Source: Brachynemurus nebulosus (lineage: Eukaryota; Arthropoda; Insecta; Neuroptera; Myrmeleontidae). From it: a stretch of DNA of 64,000 nt. Shown in pieces: positions 11,829 through 23,125 of this stretch. The DNA lies in NCBI GenBank assembly GCA_035578155.1, contig JAPWDM010000003.1, positions 66,890,142-66,954,141 of the forward strand, written 5' to 3'. A program made the position numbers and the translations under genes. Below the pieces are notes generated by a model that made no database searches, was not told the origin of the DNA, and worked only from the letters and a program-made list of their open reading frames with translations. Position 1 is the first letter of the stretch. Each line of letters begins with the position of its first letter.

Positions 11829-12106
11829 TGCGTATCTTATCTTACCACAAAATTAATTTGCTATTATCTTATTCTATTATCTGTTAAATTTAACTGTTAT
11901 TAAATATATAATTTAGGAAAGGAGGAAGATAAGAATGATTCGATATCCCTCAAACAGCATGCGTATTTTATCTTACCACAAAACTGATTCTTATACTTAA
12001 GTGGTTCTTATCTTACTATTATGTATCTTATTTTGTTGCCTCTTTATTTAATTGTTATTAAACATACAATTTAGTAAAAGAAGAAGATAAGAATGATTTG
12101 ATATTC
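11829..12106. promoter_or_regulatory. Tandem duplication rich in GATA-factor motifs
   Basis: Two diverged copies of one unit run from about 11829-11948 and 11960-12106. Both begin GCGTATYTTATCTTACCACA and end with GAAGATAAGAATGATTYGATAT. WGATAR sites (TTATCT or AGATAA) occur at least seven times in about 280 bp, and most are preserved in both copies. Such clustering is typical of GATA-bound enhancers, but AT-rich chance occurrence cannot be excluded without a background model. Confidence 0.45.
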
Positions 12107-13421
12107 TTCATAAAGTAATTAAAAATCGAATATTTTTTATTGAGGTAAAGGAGTAAAGTTTGTTATGGTGGGCTAACCGCGAGGACTATCAAACCGATTT
12201 CAAAAAATATTTCACTGGTGAAAAGGCGACATCCGATAGAGGTTGTAAATTGTCTTGTAGCTCCTGGAAGTTCGAAAAATGCCCAATATACATAAATAAC
12301 TGGCGACGATACTGACCAAATTTTGTTCAAATACTTTTGAGATTTTTGAAAAAAACGAAAGTTAGTTTAAAACTGTCCACTAGAATTCCGGGAACCTACA
12401 AACGGCTTCTACTGAGATTCTGGAAAAATGAACGTACAGTTAAAACTGTCTCTCTTCCTCAAGGTTCTACGGTCTAGGCTTCCAGAAACGCTCCAAAATA
12501 AATAACTGAACTGATCTTTACCTACTATCGAATCTAAAACTATTCTCCAGGCCTTGAAGCTTCAAAAAAGGTACAAAACTGACCCGCACTTAAAACTATC
12601 AATACTGGGTGTCTACGGAAAGGTCTCAATGTGTAGTAACCAAATATACTACTGCTGAAATATGAATATGGTTACTTAAGAGTCGTTTGGCCAGCGAAAC
12701 GAAGCACTATAAAAAATTGTTTTTGTAAAGAATTTCAAAATATCTTATTTGAAAGTAAACCACGGGGCGCAACGCAATTTGTTTTGAATACAAATAATTT
12801 TTTGTGAGTTTTTGATGATTTTATCTAATATTGATCGATTATATAATAATTGGCCAAAAAAATTGTACATAATTTGAATAAATCAATCGGACGGAAATAT
12901 TAGAAATTAATTGAGTTAATTGTTGTTGGTGGTCAGTAATTAACTATTTTTTTTTATTTTCATTAATTCCTCTTTATTTTCTCTTTTTAAATAAATACAT
13001 ACGTAACTTCACTCATTACTAACCATTTGTTTGTGTTTGTGTTCTTTTATTTTGAAATTGAATATTGAATTTCATGAGAACGCAACGCACATAAAAAAAA
13101 GGTAATATAAAAGAAATATTCGAAAGCAAATTTCACACATAGTAAGTACATATATAACACATACATAAATGAAACCAGGAAGAAGAGATGTATTTAAACA
13201 TGTATGTACGAATACGTTAATGTTTTTATATATGCTTTTAAAAAAGTACAGTTGATATGCCCTTTTGGCTTAATACGCCCAAACCAATACATATCTAATT
13301 TCATGGAGACTTTTGAGATGGAAGTAATTAAAAAATGCTTACATTACCATAGTTGATAAATCTTGGTTTCTCTTCCCCGGAAAAATAATAAAATTTAACG
13401 CTGGAGTCCAATTTTACAGAT
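12107..13421. other. No gene recognised
   Basis: From 12170 to 12710 the base composition is more balanced, but all frames are interrupted and no repeat ends are evident. The rest is AT-rich. Confidence 0.45.
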
Positions 13422-13910
13422 TTTAAAATTCAAAATACCCCCGTCGCCGTATCCTGTATAACATAGTGAATTTCCGTTTGTAAAAATTAGTTTTTCTCGG
13501 AAACCAGTTTACATAGAATAAATGTTCAGAAACCTTTTTTACGTGATTTTTCATCCTCTTTCCAATAATGTAAAAAAATGTCACAAAAACTTTTGGATTT
13601 GGAGAAATTTTGGCAAAAGACTTTTTTTTTTCACAAATAATGCCATGTTCCGGACATCGGACATACCTGGCTGAAGAACTCATCTAAGACTCTTGGAATT
13701 CCAATCTTTTCACCAAATTTCATAAAAATAGAATGTTTCGTTGAAGAGTTATCGTGCTGATTCATATATACATATATCTCGTATATAAATTTTAGTGAAT
13801 GTCGTTTCTGGTTTCTAGGAACCTCAAAACAAATTTCTGTCATAGTTCCAGACTGAAGTCGCGTCATGACAGTGGCCGTAATAACTGAATTTTCGATTCG
13901 AAAATTCGCT
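13422..13910 (+). repeat. Interspersed repeat family P, copy 1
   Basis: Shared landmarks in order: AATACCCCNGTCGC, TATAACATAGYGAATTTCCG, TTTTTCTCGGAAACYAGTT, ATTTTGGCAAAA, a CGGACRTRYCTGGCTGA segment, GAGTTATCGTGC, a short TATATA segment, and GACAGTGGCYGTAATA. The same order recurs at 30.1, 45.7, 46.4 (partial) and 54.6 kb (inverted). The frames of 78 and 86 codons are translations of the repeat. In this copy the TA segment is short and interrupted. Confidence 0.75.
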
Positions 13911-14794
13911 AAAATTTTCTCTGATTTTTTATCGTTAAATTAATGAGGTCATTTTTTTTTTTATAGTTAATCAAACTTGAGCGGAAATTGGAAGGTTGAC
14001 TTTGAAAAACCACACAAAACCTAAAAAAAAGGTAACAAAATTGTTTGGTTTGCACTTAGCGCGTTCTTGAACTTATACAAATTTCTCTCCAGTGCGTAAC
14101 AAAATATGAAAACAATAAATAATGATAGAGGGAAAACTTTGTTTGAATTGAAAGTAGACATAATATATCAGTGAGTGACTCCTTCCACCAATTCTTTATT
14201 TTTTTGTTTTTAGAAACTTTTTCTATTTGTTATATTTGTAGCAAATTCTAAAACTTAATGTTGAATGTTGAAAATGTTTTTAACAGTATTTTACAACTTT
14301 TCATACATAGCATAGCCTTGATTCGAAAAATTATATCCCATAATATACTTAATTATTATTATTTTAAGCAATTAATTTTGCGTAGGTGTTGAAAAATTTA
14401 TGTTTTTAACAACAATAATACATAGTGGACACGGATTCATGACAGCGGGGCAAAGGGATTGGTATAATTAAAACCAATTTTTTTTTTTTATAATTTTACA
14501 CAGCAACATTACAATAAAATTATTATAATTTCTAAATAATAGAGAGTGTCGCCAGATTATACTATTTTAGAGTTTTTAATTTAACGCGTGTTTTTGTGGA
14601 GGCTATATTAACAGTTAATTTTGGAAAGTTGTCCGATATTATATTTATACGTTAGCTACTAGCACAGTGCTCAGTGTTTAATAAATTTTTAATTTAACAA
14701 TAACAATTTATATAATAATTCAAGGTTAAAATTTTTATTAATGTTTAAAAAAACTTTTTTTTAAATTGATTATTTATCGATGATGTGTGGTGTA
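13911..14794. other. No gene recognised
   Basis: AT-rich sequence with no frames or repeat boundaries I can support. Confidence 0.5.
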
Positions 14795-15438
14795 TCTACA
14801 CTAGAAGTCCAAAAAATATTTGCCCGAATTTTGAGATTAATTTTACACGACCAGTGTACCTACAAGTTGATTATATTTCAGTCCTAGGAAGCAGATTGAT
14901 TATTCCAGTAACTCAAATTGCAGAAATCTTTAGCTGTCGTCTTCCTACTCCGGTAGTCTTCCTAATCCACCGGAGAAGAAAGACGTGATTTCTTTCAGAT
15001 TCTAATGACCAAAAGTCAATGCAGGTTTTTGAAGAGGGAGACCTTTTTCTATCAAGTGATACGACTTTTCAAATTTTTATAATCTAAACGGCAAACTCCA
15101 AATATGGAATTAAATGTAATCGGAACAGCTCAGAATAGTTTTGCTACTACTTGTAATACTCTCTGTTCCTTAAATAGTTCATTACGCAGCCACTATAACT
15201 AATAGGTGTCTTTAGTATGCATTTTTGATTTTAGAATCGGACAAACAAAAGCAATTAATTTACCATGTAATTTTTCAAAGGTGTTTTTTTTTGTCGGTAC
15301 ACCATAACTCCCCTTAATACTGTATCATAAAAATGTAGAAGGCGCCATCCGTTGACAATCTGTTTAACTGACATGCACGTTAATGTTCTATTTTACTTAA
15401 AATATGATACTTGGCGAAATTTTCGCACAGGTCAGCTA
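14795..15438 (+). mobile_element. Candidate Helitron of a second family
   Basis: Begins TCTACACTAGAAGTCCAAAA preceded by A, and ends CAGGTCAGCTAGT followed by T. A 6-bp stem (GCGAAA/TTTCGC) sits about ten bases before the CTAGT, the arrangement expected of a Helitron 3' end. The interior has a CTTCCTACTCCGGTAGTCTTCC inverted motif around 14940 but no Rep/helicase coding. The 67-codon frame here is not credible. Confidence 0.6.
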
Positions 15439-15923
15439 GTTATATAAATTAGATATACATATACGAAATTTGAAATTATTACGAAATTGTTATTAACAAT
15501 AAAATAATTATTACAAATATTATGCCTGTGTGACCATAACAAGCCATCAGTGGCTAAACAATTTAACAATATAATATGTACATACATTCGACAGCACAAA
15601 ATGCTTCATCGTATCGTAATATTTATCAATAACATAAATAGCAGCTTCAAAATAGCAACTGCAGTAGCAGTCAACAAATAAATAATAACAAATTTCCAAT
15701 CGACAATCACAAAGCTCATAGACAGGTAGGTATATTCACTGAATGAACTAAAAAGCCGTTCGTTCGTTCGTAGCAGCGGAAAATTAAACTGGCTGGCGTA
15801 CAGTAGTGGGAGTAAATATGGTGTTAATTCATACATACACGTACACTTGTATCAAATGTAATACACAATGTGCAATGGTAATTGCATTTTATACATATAA
15901 ATTACATCACGTGCATTTAAACT
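15439..15923. other. No gene recognised
   Basis: AT-rich. A GTTCGTTCGTTCG run lies near 15760. The 76-codon minus frame is featureless. Confidence 0.45.
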
Positions 15924-16666
15924 AATTGTGTCACCTAGTATCAAAATCTACTAAATGCACTTTTCGATTTTTTTGATTTTTTAGGGCCATTAATTATTAA
16001 ATGCAACAAGGCATATGCCCCTTAACATTTTTTGTTGTAATTTTAACTGCTTACTAAAGAAATCTGCAACTGAAATATAACATAATTTTCAAATCCTGCT
16101 AAAATTACATTTGAAAACTTTACAAATCCTGCTAAATACCCATACATAACCTATATTTTAATTTTTTCACTGACATGCGGGACGTACGAAGTAAAAAATT
16201 ATGTTTTCACGTAAAATTCGTATTTTAGTATTTATCTAAAATTTTAAATAATGAAATCGTAGATGTAAATGAATTACTAAGTAAGCATTTTGGTTTTAAG
16301 TGACAAAATGAAAATAGTTTACAATATTACAAAACAAATTGTATCGTCTAACCCTGATACATCCAATATTTGTGAATCAAGTTTTTTTTTTAATAAATTT
16401 CCCTTATAATTTCTGTTTTAAAACGCACTTTATATAAATGTTACTATCAAAACCTAATAAATTCAAATAATTTTGATTAAAAAAGGGGTAAAACGATAAT
16501 TTTGTTTTTTGATAATAGTACTAATCATCTTTTTTATCTTGTTAGTTAATATAATTATGACTTTTTAATCGAAAAATTAATTTTGAACTGAGTTATGGTT
16601 TTTTGCGATTTCCCATGATCTTTATAAAAGTGGAATTAGTAGATTTTGGTACTAGGCAACTCAATT
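15924..16666. mobile_element. Element with about 30-bp terminal inverted repeats
   Basis: Left AATTGTGTCACCTAGTATC then AAAATCTACTAA. The right end is the reverse complement with few changes (TTAGTAGATTTTGGTACTAG then GCAACTCAATT). The non-coding interior includes GGCATATGCCCCTTAAC. The superfamily is not decided because the target duplication is not obvious. Confidence 0.65.
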
Positions 16667-17599
16667 GTTTTACACTGTTTTGAACTCTTTTTTGGGACTT
16701 TTGTCGTGGATGTAGCAGAGGGAAAAGTTTTTTTTTTTTGGCTGTTACACTTCCTATGGGCCACGCCCATGAGGTTCATATCAAAAGAAAATACTATACC
16801 AGAAATCCTTCAGTGATCAAACCACTGAATCCGTATTATCTTTTCCGCGATAATTTTTCATATCATATCTACATAAAAACGTGATTTCCATAAAACAAAG
16901 AAAGAAAAACGATATTTTTATAGAAATATTCCAATTAACTTTTGTCACGAACTGTTCTTTTATACATATTATGTATAAATGTTATCATTGGCATTGGTAA
17001 ATTAATATGTACATATTACTATGCATACTTAGTTTGAAGATATCAAAACATATTAATATGTATAAATTTTTAATACGTGTTTAGTCCAATGAGGTAACCG
17101 GCAATTGGTCCAATGGCCAATGCGCTTTATTTATCTAGCTGTGCGAATAATATTTGCAGATGTGCAAATAAGTAAATACATAAAACAATACTTATGTATA
17201 TGCACGATAAAGTACAATTAATAATTATATTATATCCATACATATTGCAAATAATTTATATGCTGTAATTTTATGTAAATCACGTCAGCAGTTATTGTTT
17301 ATTAATAAATTATTCTAATCAACTCATTCTGTTATTTATATATGTACATACATATGTAGTTTTTATTAATTGTGGAATGTAAAATATTTTATAAAATAAC
17401 TGACTGTGGCCTGCGGTTTCTTCTGGCATAAATTTCGTAATTTGGCAGGGGTAATCCTTTTCTGAGTCGTTTTCTAGAACTGTTGATATTGATTCCTTTA
17501 GCATAAACTGAGGGGACAAATGGTCGGTACCCCTTATCGTTTTTTTTTTTTTTAAAGTTTCCCTCTGGCTAGCTACTTAGAAACAAATTTAAAAAAAAA
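16667..17599. other. No gene recognised
   Basis: AT-rich with T and A homopolymers. Frames are shorter than 70 codons and featureless. Confidence 0.5.
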
Positions 17600-17965
17600 A
17601 TAATAATAATAACTGTTTCTCGTATTAGAGAGAGTACCAATACACATACATAAGTGGTTGAATGGTTATCTGACTGGGGTGGCTGTCGAACACCGGATCG
17701 TTGGTCTAGTGACGAAGACACCTGGCTGGCTAGTGGAGATCCTGGGTTGATTCTCAACCGATCCGGATAATTTTTTCAATCACTTTGTGATTTTTAATTT
17801 ACATTTGAATTCTGGTCATACTAACCAAAGAAATTGAGTGCTTAAAATTTCAGTATAGTTGAACGATAAGTGAACATATGAATACTGCGTATGTTTAAAT
17901 GCGAACAAAAGTTCGTCATACATAGTAATGTTTCACTCGATAATATTTGAAATTGAATAATAATG
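17600..17965 (+). repeat. tRNA-like cassette with inverted-repeat flanks, copy 1
   Basis: The core, 17696-17764, has a tRNA-like 5' strand GGATCGT pairing with 3' CCGATCC, an A-box-like TGGTCTAGTGACGAAG and a B-box-like GGTTGATTCTC. It is bordered by GTGGTTGAATGGTTATC on the left and the inverted GATAATTTTTTCAATCAC on the right. Downstream, a block with AAGTGAACATATGAATA and TGCGAACAAAAGTTCG continues to about 17965. That block matches the reverse complement of the left flank of the 53.5-kb copy. This copy is the most diverged and is not a functional tRNA gene. Confidence 0.6.
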
Positions 17966-17999
17966 TGGTTTAACGTCCGTTTTCGAGACATTTTGTGAT

Positions 18000-18264
18000 T
18001 TTAAGATGTGAACGGAAGACAAAGAAAGTGATCCGGGGGGGGGGGGGGGAGAGCTAGAATTTGGAAGGTGCGCGTCTACAGCAGACTTATTTTAAAAAAA
18101 AAACTATGCCGATATTTTTTTAGCTGGAATTGTGAAGAGAAACTGGAGAAAACCTTTACGAGCATAGCCAGCCGCGGGATTTTGAACTCTCGATTTACCA
18201 GTTAGCAAGTGTTAGTGCCTAAGCACGCTCGGCTGACCCCCCCCCCCCAAAAAAAAAAAAAAAA
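18000..18264 (-). repeat. SINE-like repeat with class-II tRNA-like head
   Basis: On the minus strand, following a T15/G-run at 18264-18240, the sequence reads GTCAGCCGAGCGTGCTTAGG (A-box-like, as in Ser/Leu tRNAs). It continues to a B-box-like GAGTTCAAAATCCC at about 18183 and a GC-rich GCGGCTGGC. A tRNA-unrelated body runs to a C13 tract at about 18034-18046. Homopolymers at both ends and the tRNA head suggest a retroposed SINE. Anticodon identity is not recoverable. Confidence 0.5.
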
Positions 18265-19121
18265 TTATTTACAACAAATTTACTTGCCGTTTATGCAAAA
18301 TTTTAGATTTTTAACATTACTTTTCATTGAAATGTAATAAAAATACTCCATTTTCCATAAGGGTGGATGTATTTTGCCATAAAATGCATTTTTATCCATG
18401 ATGAGTTTTCCTAATCAACATGAAACTTCACGGGAAATTTTTTTCCTAGGAACTTCAAACTTTAATCATATTCAATTGTTTTAAATTGATATTTCAATGA
18501 CAAAATTGAAGAATTTTTCCCCAAATTAGATCCTTTTAACTAACCAGTATATTCTTAACATTTACGCTTTTATTGCTAAAATAAAACTTTAGAAAAACTT
18601 TGGTACAAATACAGCTAATTTTATTAACAACTGTTTTGGTCAACAATCAACTTACCAAATTAAACACGCAGTGGCAACTGAAAGGTGGCACTTATATGCT
18701 TACAATGAGTTACAACAAAAAGACCACATACCTGAAACAATAAAATTAATAATAACATAGATAATAATTTAATTATATTTAGTTATGTTAATATGAACAT
18801 AAAAACATAATATGCAATTAATTAATTTATTGTACATTAATTACTATACATATCAATCAATATTAATTAAAAAATTTAATAAAAAAAATGTGTTTTTTAT
18901 TCGAGACAACAAAGTGTTTTTTTTTTTTTATCAGTGTTACATAACACCGCAGTTAGTGTACAACACTTGTTCATTAATATTATTCACACTAGAATAATTT
19001 GAAATTAACCATAATTCTCTCATTTTAATAACATTATTAATAATGGTACATATTTAATATGGTTTTAAGTGGGTACAGTTGCGAACAAAAGAATTTGACA
19101 CCATAATTAAAGATATAATAG
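18265..19121. other. No gene recognised
   Basis: AT-rich. The 61-codon plus frame near 18812 is low-complexity. Confidence 0.5.
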
Positions 19122-20106
19122 TATGTTATACACCAAGGGACTAAAGTGTGAGTTTTAATCCCGAGTGTGAAGTTTGTTGCCAGAGGGCCTGTAAAGGCCC
19201 TCTGGCAACAAATCACACGAGGGATGAAAAAAACACTTTAGTCCTGTGGCGTATATACTATTTTTTTGCAATTCCGGATAATTTAAAATTATAAAAATTT
19301 AAAAAAATTATCTAAATGTCATTCAAATTGTATGTAATAATATTCCATCAAGTATACTTTGAATATAGTATATTGTGCAATAAGTGCGGGAAATTATCGA
19401 TTGCCCACGAAAGCGAAGTTGAGCGCACGAACGTAGTGAGTGCGGTCATTCGCTTGAGTGGGGCAATCGACAATCCCGCACGAGTTGCACATACTATTTT
19501 TTATTACGAATTTCACATACTTTTTTCTATTATTATCACAATTTTTGACATTTCTATTACTTTTTATAATAATATTTTTAAGTGTTCATCATTGTTTTCT
19601 GAATTAATTATCGTTTAAATTATTTTGTTGATGGTTTCTATAGAAATAATTATGAAATATTTATTAAATGAAAAATTAAGAGGCGGCTTTGCGTGATTTG
19701 ATTAAATTTTGCGTGTTTTATTGTCAATTTGCGTGTGGAAAGTTACTTTCCACACGCAAAAAAGTATGCAGGAAGAGTACAGTGGGCAAACAGCTATTTT
19801 GCGTACAGAAATGTGTGCGCCAAGTTAGTACTTTTCCCGCATGAGTAATAAAAAATCAATTGAACTGTATCATACAATATACCTAACTGTTTGTCTTTGT
19901 CTACAAGTTTGAATTTGTTTATTATTTTCAATTACCTATCTAGCAATGCTATTTAATTTAATTTATATTTCTGTAAATTGTGCTTGTTGATTGGTTTAAA
20001 AGCGGAAGAAAAATAATTTTTTTAGTCCCTTGGAACTTAAAATGGCACTTTACTCCCTATTATGAGGGACTAAATCATGTCTTTTAATCCCGGAATTGCA
20101 AAAAAA
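19122..20106 (+). mobile_element. Interspersed repeat Q, copy 1, interrupted by an insertion
   Basis: Starts TATGTTATACACCAAGG and ends TCTTTTAATCCCGGAATTG. Both ends and the whole interior recur at 63066-63560. Near the start is a GC-rich hairpin at about 19169-19203 with a 15-bp perfect stem (GTTGCCAGAGGGCCT) and a GTAA loop. The copy is longer than its partner because an unrelated segment is inserted at about 19350-19872. The 100-codon frame at 19316-19618 crosses that junction and is spurious. Confidence 0.75.
19350..19872. mobile_element. Nested insertion with long perfect palindromes (family R)
   Basis: Its extent is set by the uninterrupted paralogue at 63.3 kb, where ATTCCATTGGTACAATAT is continuous. 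It contains TAGTATATTGTGCAATAAG near its left edge. It also has a long imperfect stem-loop (GTGCGGGA...TCGATTGCCC with GGGGCAATCGA...TCCCGCAC, about 19380-19493) and a perfect 16-bp palindrome with a single T loop at 19728-19760 (TTTGCGTGTGGAAAGT). A relative is inserted at 59.2 kb. Confidence 0.6.
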
Positions 20107-20488
20107 GTTTATTATTACTTAATCATTTTCTGATATTCTAACGAAAAATAATTTCCTAACTACCAGTTTCTTAAAAATTTAGGTTGAATTCTAGGTATTG
20201 TATAGGTGTACGTTTATATATTTCAGTGTTGTTTGATTTTTGACCAATATTGTACAATAAATATGAATACCTATATGTACTAGTAATATGTATGTACTTC
20301 AATTATAGTGAACTGTTAAAATTTACTGAGAAAACGTTAACGTACGTTACTTAATATACAGTAGCCAGATCAAAAGCGATGATTCATCAGTTCCACATTA
20401 CATTGTTTTTACCCGGACAAATTTTATAAAGTAGCAATTCCTGGTATATGTACTTATTCAATGGAATCAAATGACTGTATTGCGGGAT
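20107..20488. other. No gene recognised
   Basis: AT-rich; nothing seen. Confidence 0.5.
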
Positions 20489-20993
20489 CAGTGGTGTATT
20501 TAAAGGAAGACTAAGTGGGCTGTAGCTAGAGACGGTAAATACTGCTAAAATATTTATTAAAATATTAAAATCATTTTTATAGTTTGATTTTGAAAAAAAA
20601 ATTTAATCTGATGACGTCATAAGTTCAATAAAATTTTCTATTGCCTTAAAAACCATAAACAAAATGATCGAATGATGAGACTGGGCGTGAATTGTAAGTT
20701 TTCGAAATCGCTCTTTTTATTTGGTACCAAAATTAAGCACCTAGGACCAATGAAAAAAAGATTTTTGTCGAATTTCAGTCAGTTTACGAAATTTGTAAAC
20801 ATTTTGTATACTTAGGGCATACACCTTTTAGAAATTTCGTAACCCGAGTCCAGAAATTTGTATTTAACGGGTTTGCTAACTGTAAGAATGCACGAACTGA
20901 AATATAATTATGTGTGTTAGTATTAATTTACAGGAGTAAGGGCAGTAAGAACACTAGTAGCCTACAAGCGACAAAATTCTAAATCCGCCTCTG
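20489..20993. mobile_element. hAT-like element, weak
   Basis: Left end CAGTGGTGTATTTAAAGG. The right end reverse-complemented is CAGAGGCGGATTTAGAATTT, a common hAT terminal style (CAGNGGCGNATTTA). Flanks are only loosely similar, so a target duplication is not proven. The interior is non-coding. Confidence 0.45.
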
Positions 20994-21061
20994 ATAGGAA
21001 TTAATATTCTCGGAACGTTTCAAATAGTCAACCATTTCTATAGTTAACCATAATTTTGAAT

Positions 21062-21655
21062 GTTTTTAACTTCCCATTGGAAGTTATTGTAATGGGTCCG
21101 ATTTTACGAATCGCTAATTTTGACATATCTCCACGTTTCAAAATCACTAGAATCCGAATCCATCGTTTTTAGCGTGATGTCTGTGTGTGCGTTCGTTAGT
21201 TCGTTCGTTCGTTCGTGAATTTTTTTTCGTCTCGCATATCTCGAGAACAAATGATGATATCAACTCCGGACTAATTTCATTAGATGCGTAATCAAATAAT
21301 GAAGACCGAATAAAGTTTTCAGCAAATTCGGATTAGCGGTTTGTTTTTTGTGATAAAAAAAACCGAATTTACTTTTATTATATAATGGCCTAAGAACCTT
21401 CCGTGATGTTAAAAACGCTAGTAAATTATTGTAAAATTTAAAAAAAAAAAAACTAAACGGAAAAACGAAATAAGAAACTTTTTGTGACATATTTTTTGCC
21501 TCGCGTATTTTGAGAACAAAGGATGGTTATCATTTGTTTGATAAGGGTGGAGCCCCCACCGTTAGGTACAGAAGGCGAAGCCCCCGGTGTGGTGCAAGGG
21601 GCAAAGCCTCTATCGGGAGTCCAGAGGAGTCCCCTGAATTAAAAAAAAAAGTTAC
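21062..21655 (+). repeat. Interspersed repeat fragment with GTTCGTTCG run and GC-rich tail
   Basis: Begins near an inverted pair (AACTTCCCATTGGAAGTT), passes a GTTCGTTCGTTCGTTCG tract at 21191, then CATATCTCGAGAACAAATGATG. It ends in a GC-rich segment at 21540-21625 in which GGNGAAGCCCCCGG-type motifs repeat. The style matches arthropod TE untranslated regions. The class is not determined. Confidence 0.5.
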
Positions 21656-22548
21656 TCATTTGCAATAGTCTTTAAGGGCATCCAAAGGAAGTTGACAGTG
21701 TGGGTAGACCTGTCTCCCAAATTTTTAAAATAAATGTAGACTCAAAAATTTTAATATCACTTCTAAATGGATTTCCATGGCCTTGCTGCTCAACAGCACA
21801 CTTTATGTGTAGTGGACTTTCTTATTTTTAAACATTTTTGTTTCACTTTTAAAATATGTTTTAAAAAAAAAATGTATTAATTATTATAACAGCGCGACGA
21901 TCATTAATATTAAGAAATTTGAAACAATTTATCAAAAGTTTTAGTGCGTTTATTTTGAAATCAGTGTAGTATTTTTCAAGGTGTACCTACAACATGTCAG
22001 CGTATGAAGACGTGACTATCATCAAATACGCATGATCGTTTCTTTGTTTTAAAACGAATTCAACAAGGGGGCACAGACAGCAGAAAAGCAAAGGGTTTTA
22101 ACAGAACTTACAGAACGAATATTGTACTATTACACCACTGCTGGACTGTTAAGAGGTCATTTCAATTCATTTATTTTATTAATATTTTGTAACAAAAATA
22201 CGTTTTTTTTTTTATTTGAAAAGAGTTTTCACCGGAAATTGTACTATATACAAACGAAAGTTGGTTTTGAATAACAACAATACAGAACGATGTCCGTCAC
22301 CAGACCACGACCAGTACCGCCATCATCATCCTCGTGATGTGGTGATACGCTGATGATGATAAACTTTCTTACGCTTCTTATTATGTATTTCATTTTTTTT
22401 TTATTTGTAAGTACACCAACAACCATAAATATTGGTAAGGTGCCGAACTTTTTGAAAAATCAATGCGGGACAATATAACAGCCTTGAGACTAGAGGAAAA
22501 AAAATAACTTCATGGTTCAATAACTAATTTTATGATGTTTCTTAGAGA
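21656..22548. other. No gene recognised
   Basis: AT-rich. The short frame at 22244-22426 on the minus strand is featureless. Confidence 0.5.
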
Positions 22549-23125
22549 TAAGGTTTCCGATCTCGATTCGATTTTATCGAAAATCGATTTTTGGAGAGCC
22601 GATCTTCGATTTTTCGAATCGATTCTTCGGAAACCAAATCGATACAGAGATCGTGAAAATTTTTCGGAATCGGAGATCGATCTTTTCGAATTTAAATTAG
22701 AATATTTTTAGTAAAAATATGATATTTTTTCAAAATTATTGTAGAATATATTTTAACTGTTTATATTGTACAATAATTTTACCACTTTTATGATTCATTT
22801 ATAGAAAATTGAGTCAAATTTTGAAAACAATGGAACACGTGACACTTTTAGCGCAAACTGGAAACCATTTTATTCATATTAAATTCAGCAGTTTATCTTC
22901 AAAGGAAACTGAGAATTTTTTTGAAACTAATTTGTGATGAGCTAATAAGAAATTTCATTAAAACTTTTATACATACTCGTATATCTTTTATTTTAAAGTC
23001 AAAAATGGAATCGATTTTCGTCAGATCGATCTTTTGTAAGTCGATTTTCTCCTGTATCGATTTTGAGTTTGACGATTCAAATCGATTCACAAGATCGATT
23101 TTTTGGCCAGAAATCGGAAACCCTA
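22549..23125. mobile_element. hAT-like MITE rich in ATCGATTTT motifs
   Basis: Ends TAAGGTTTCCGATCTCGATT and, reverse-complemented, TAGGGTTTCCGATTTCTGG. The flanks CTTAGAGA and CTTGGAAG are a plausible eroded 8-bp duplication. AATCGAT motifs recur through both subterminal regions. The 173-codon frame starting at 22921 begins inside this element and runs out past its right end. Confidence 0.65.
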
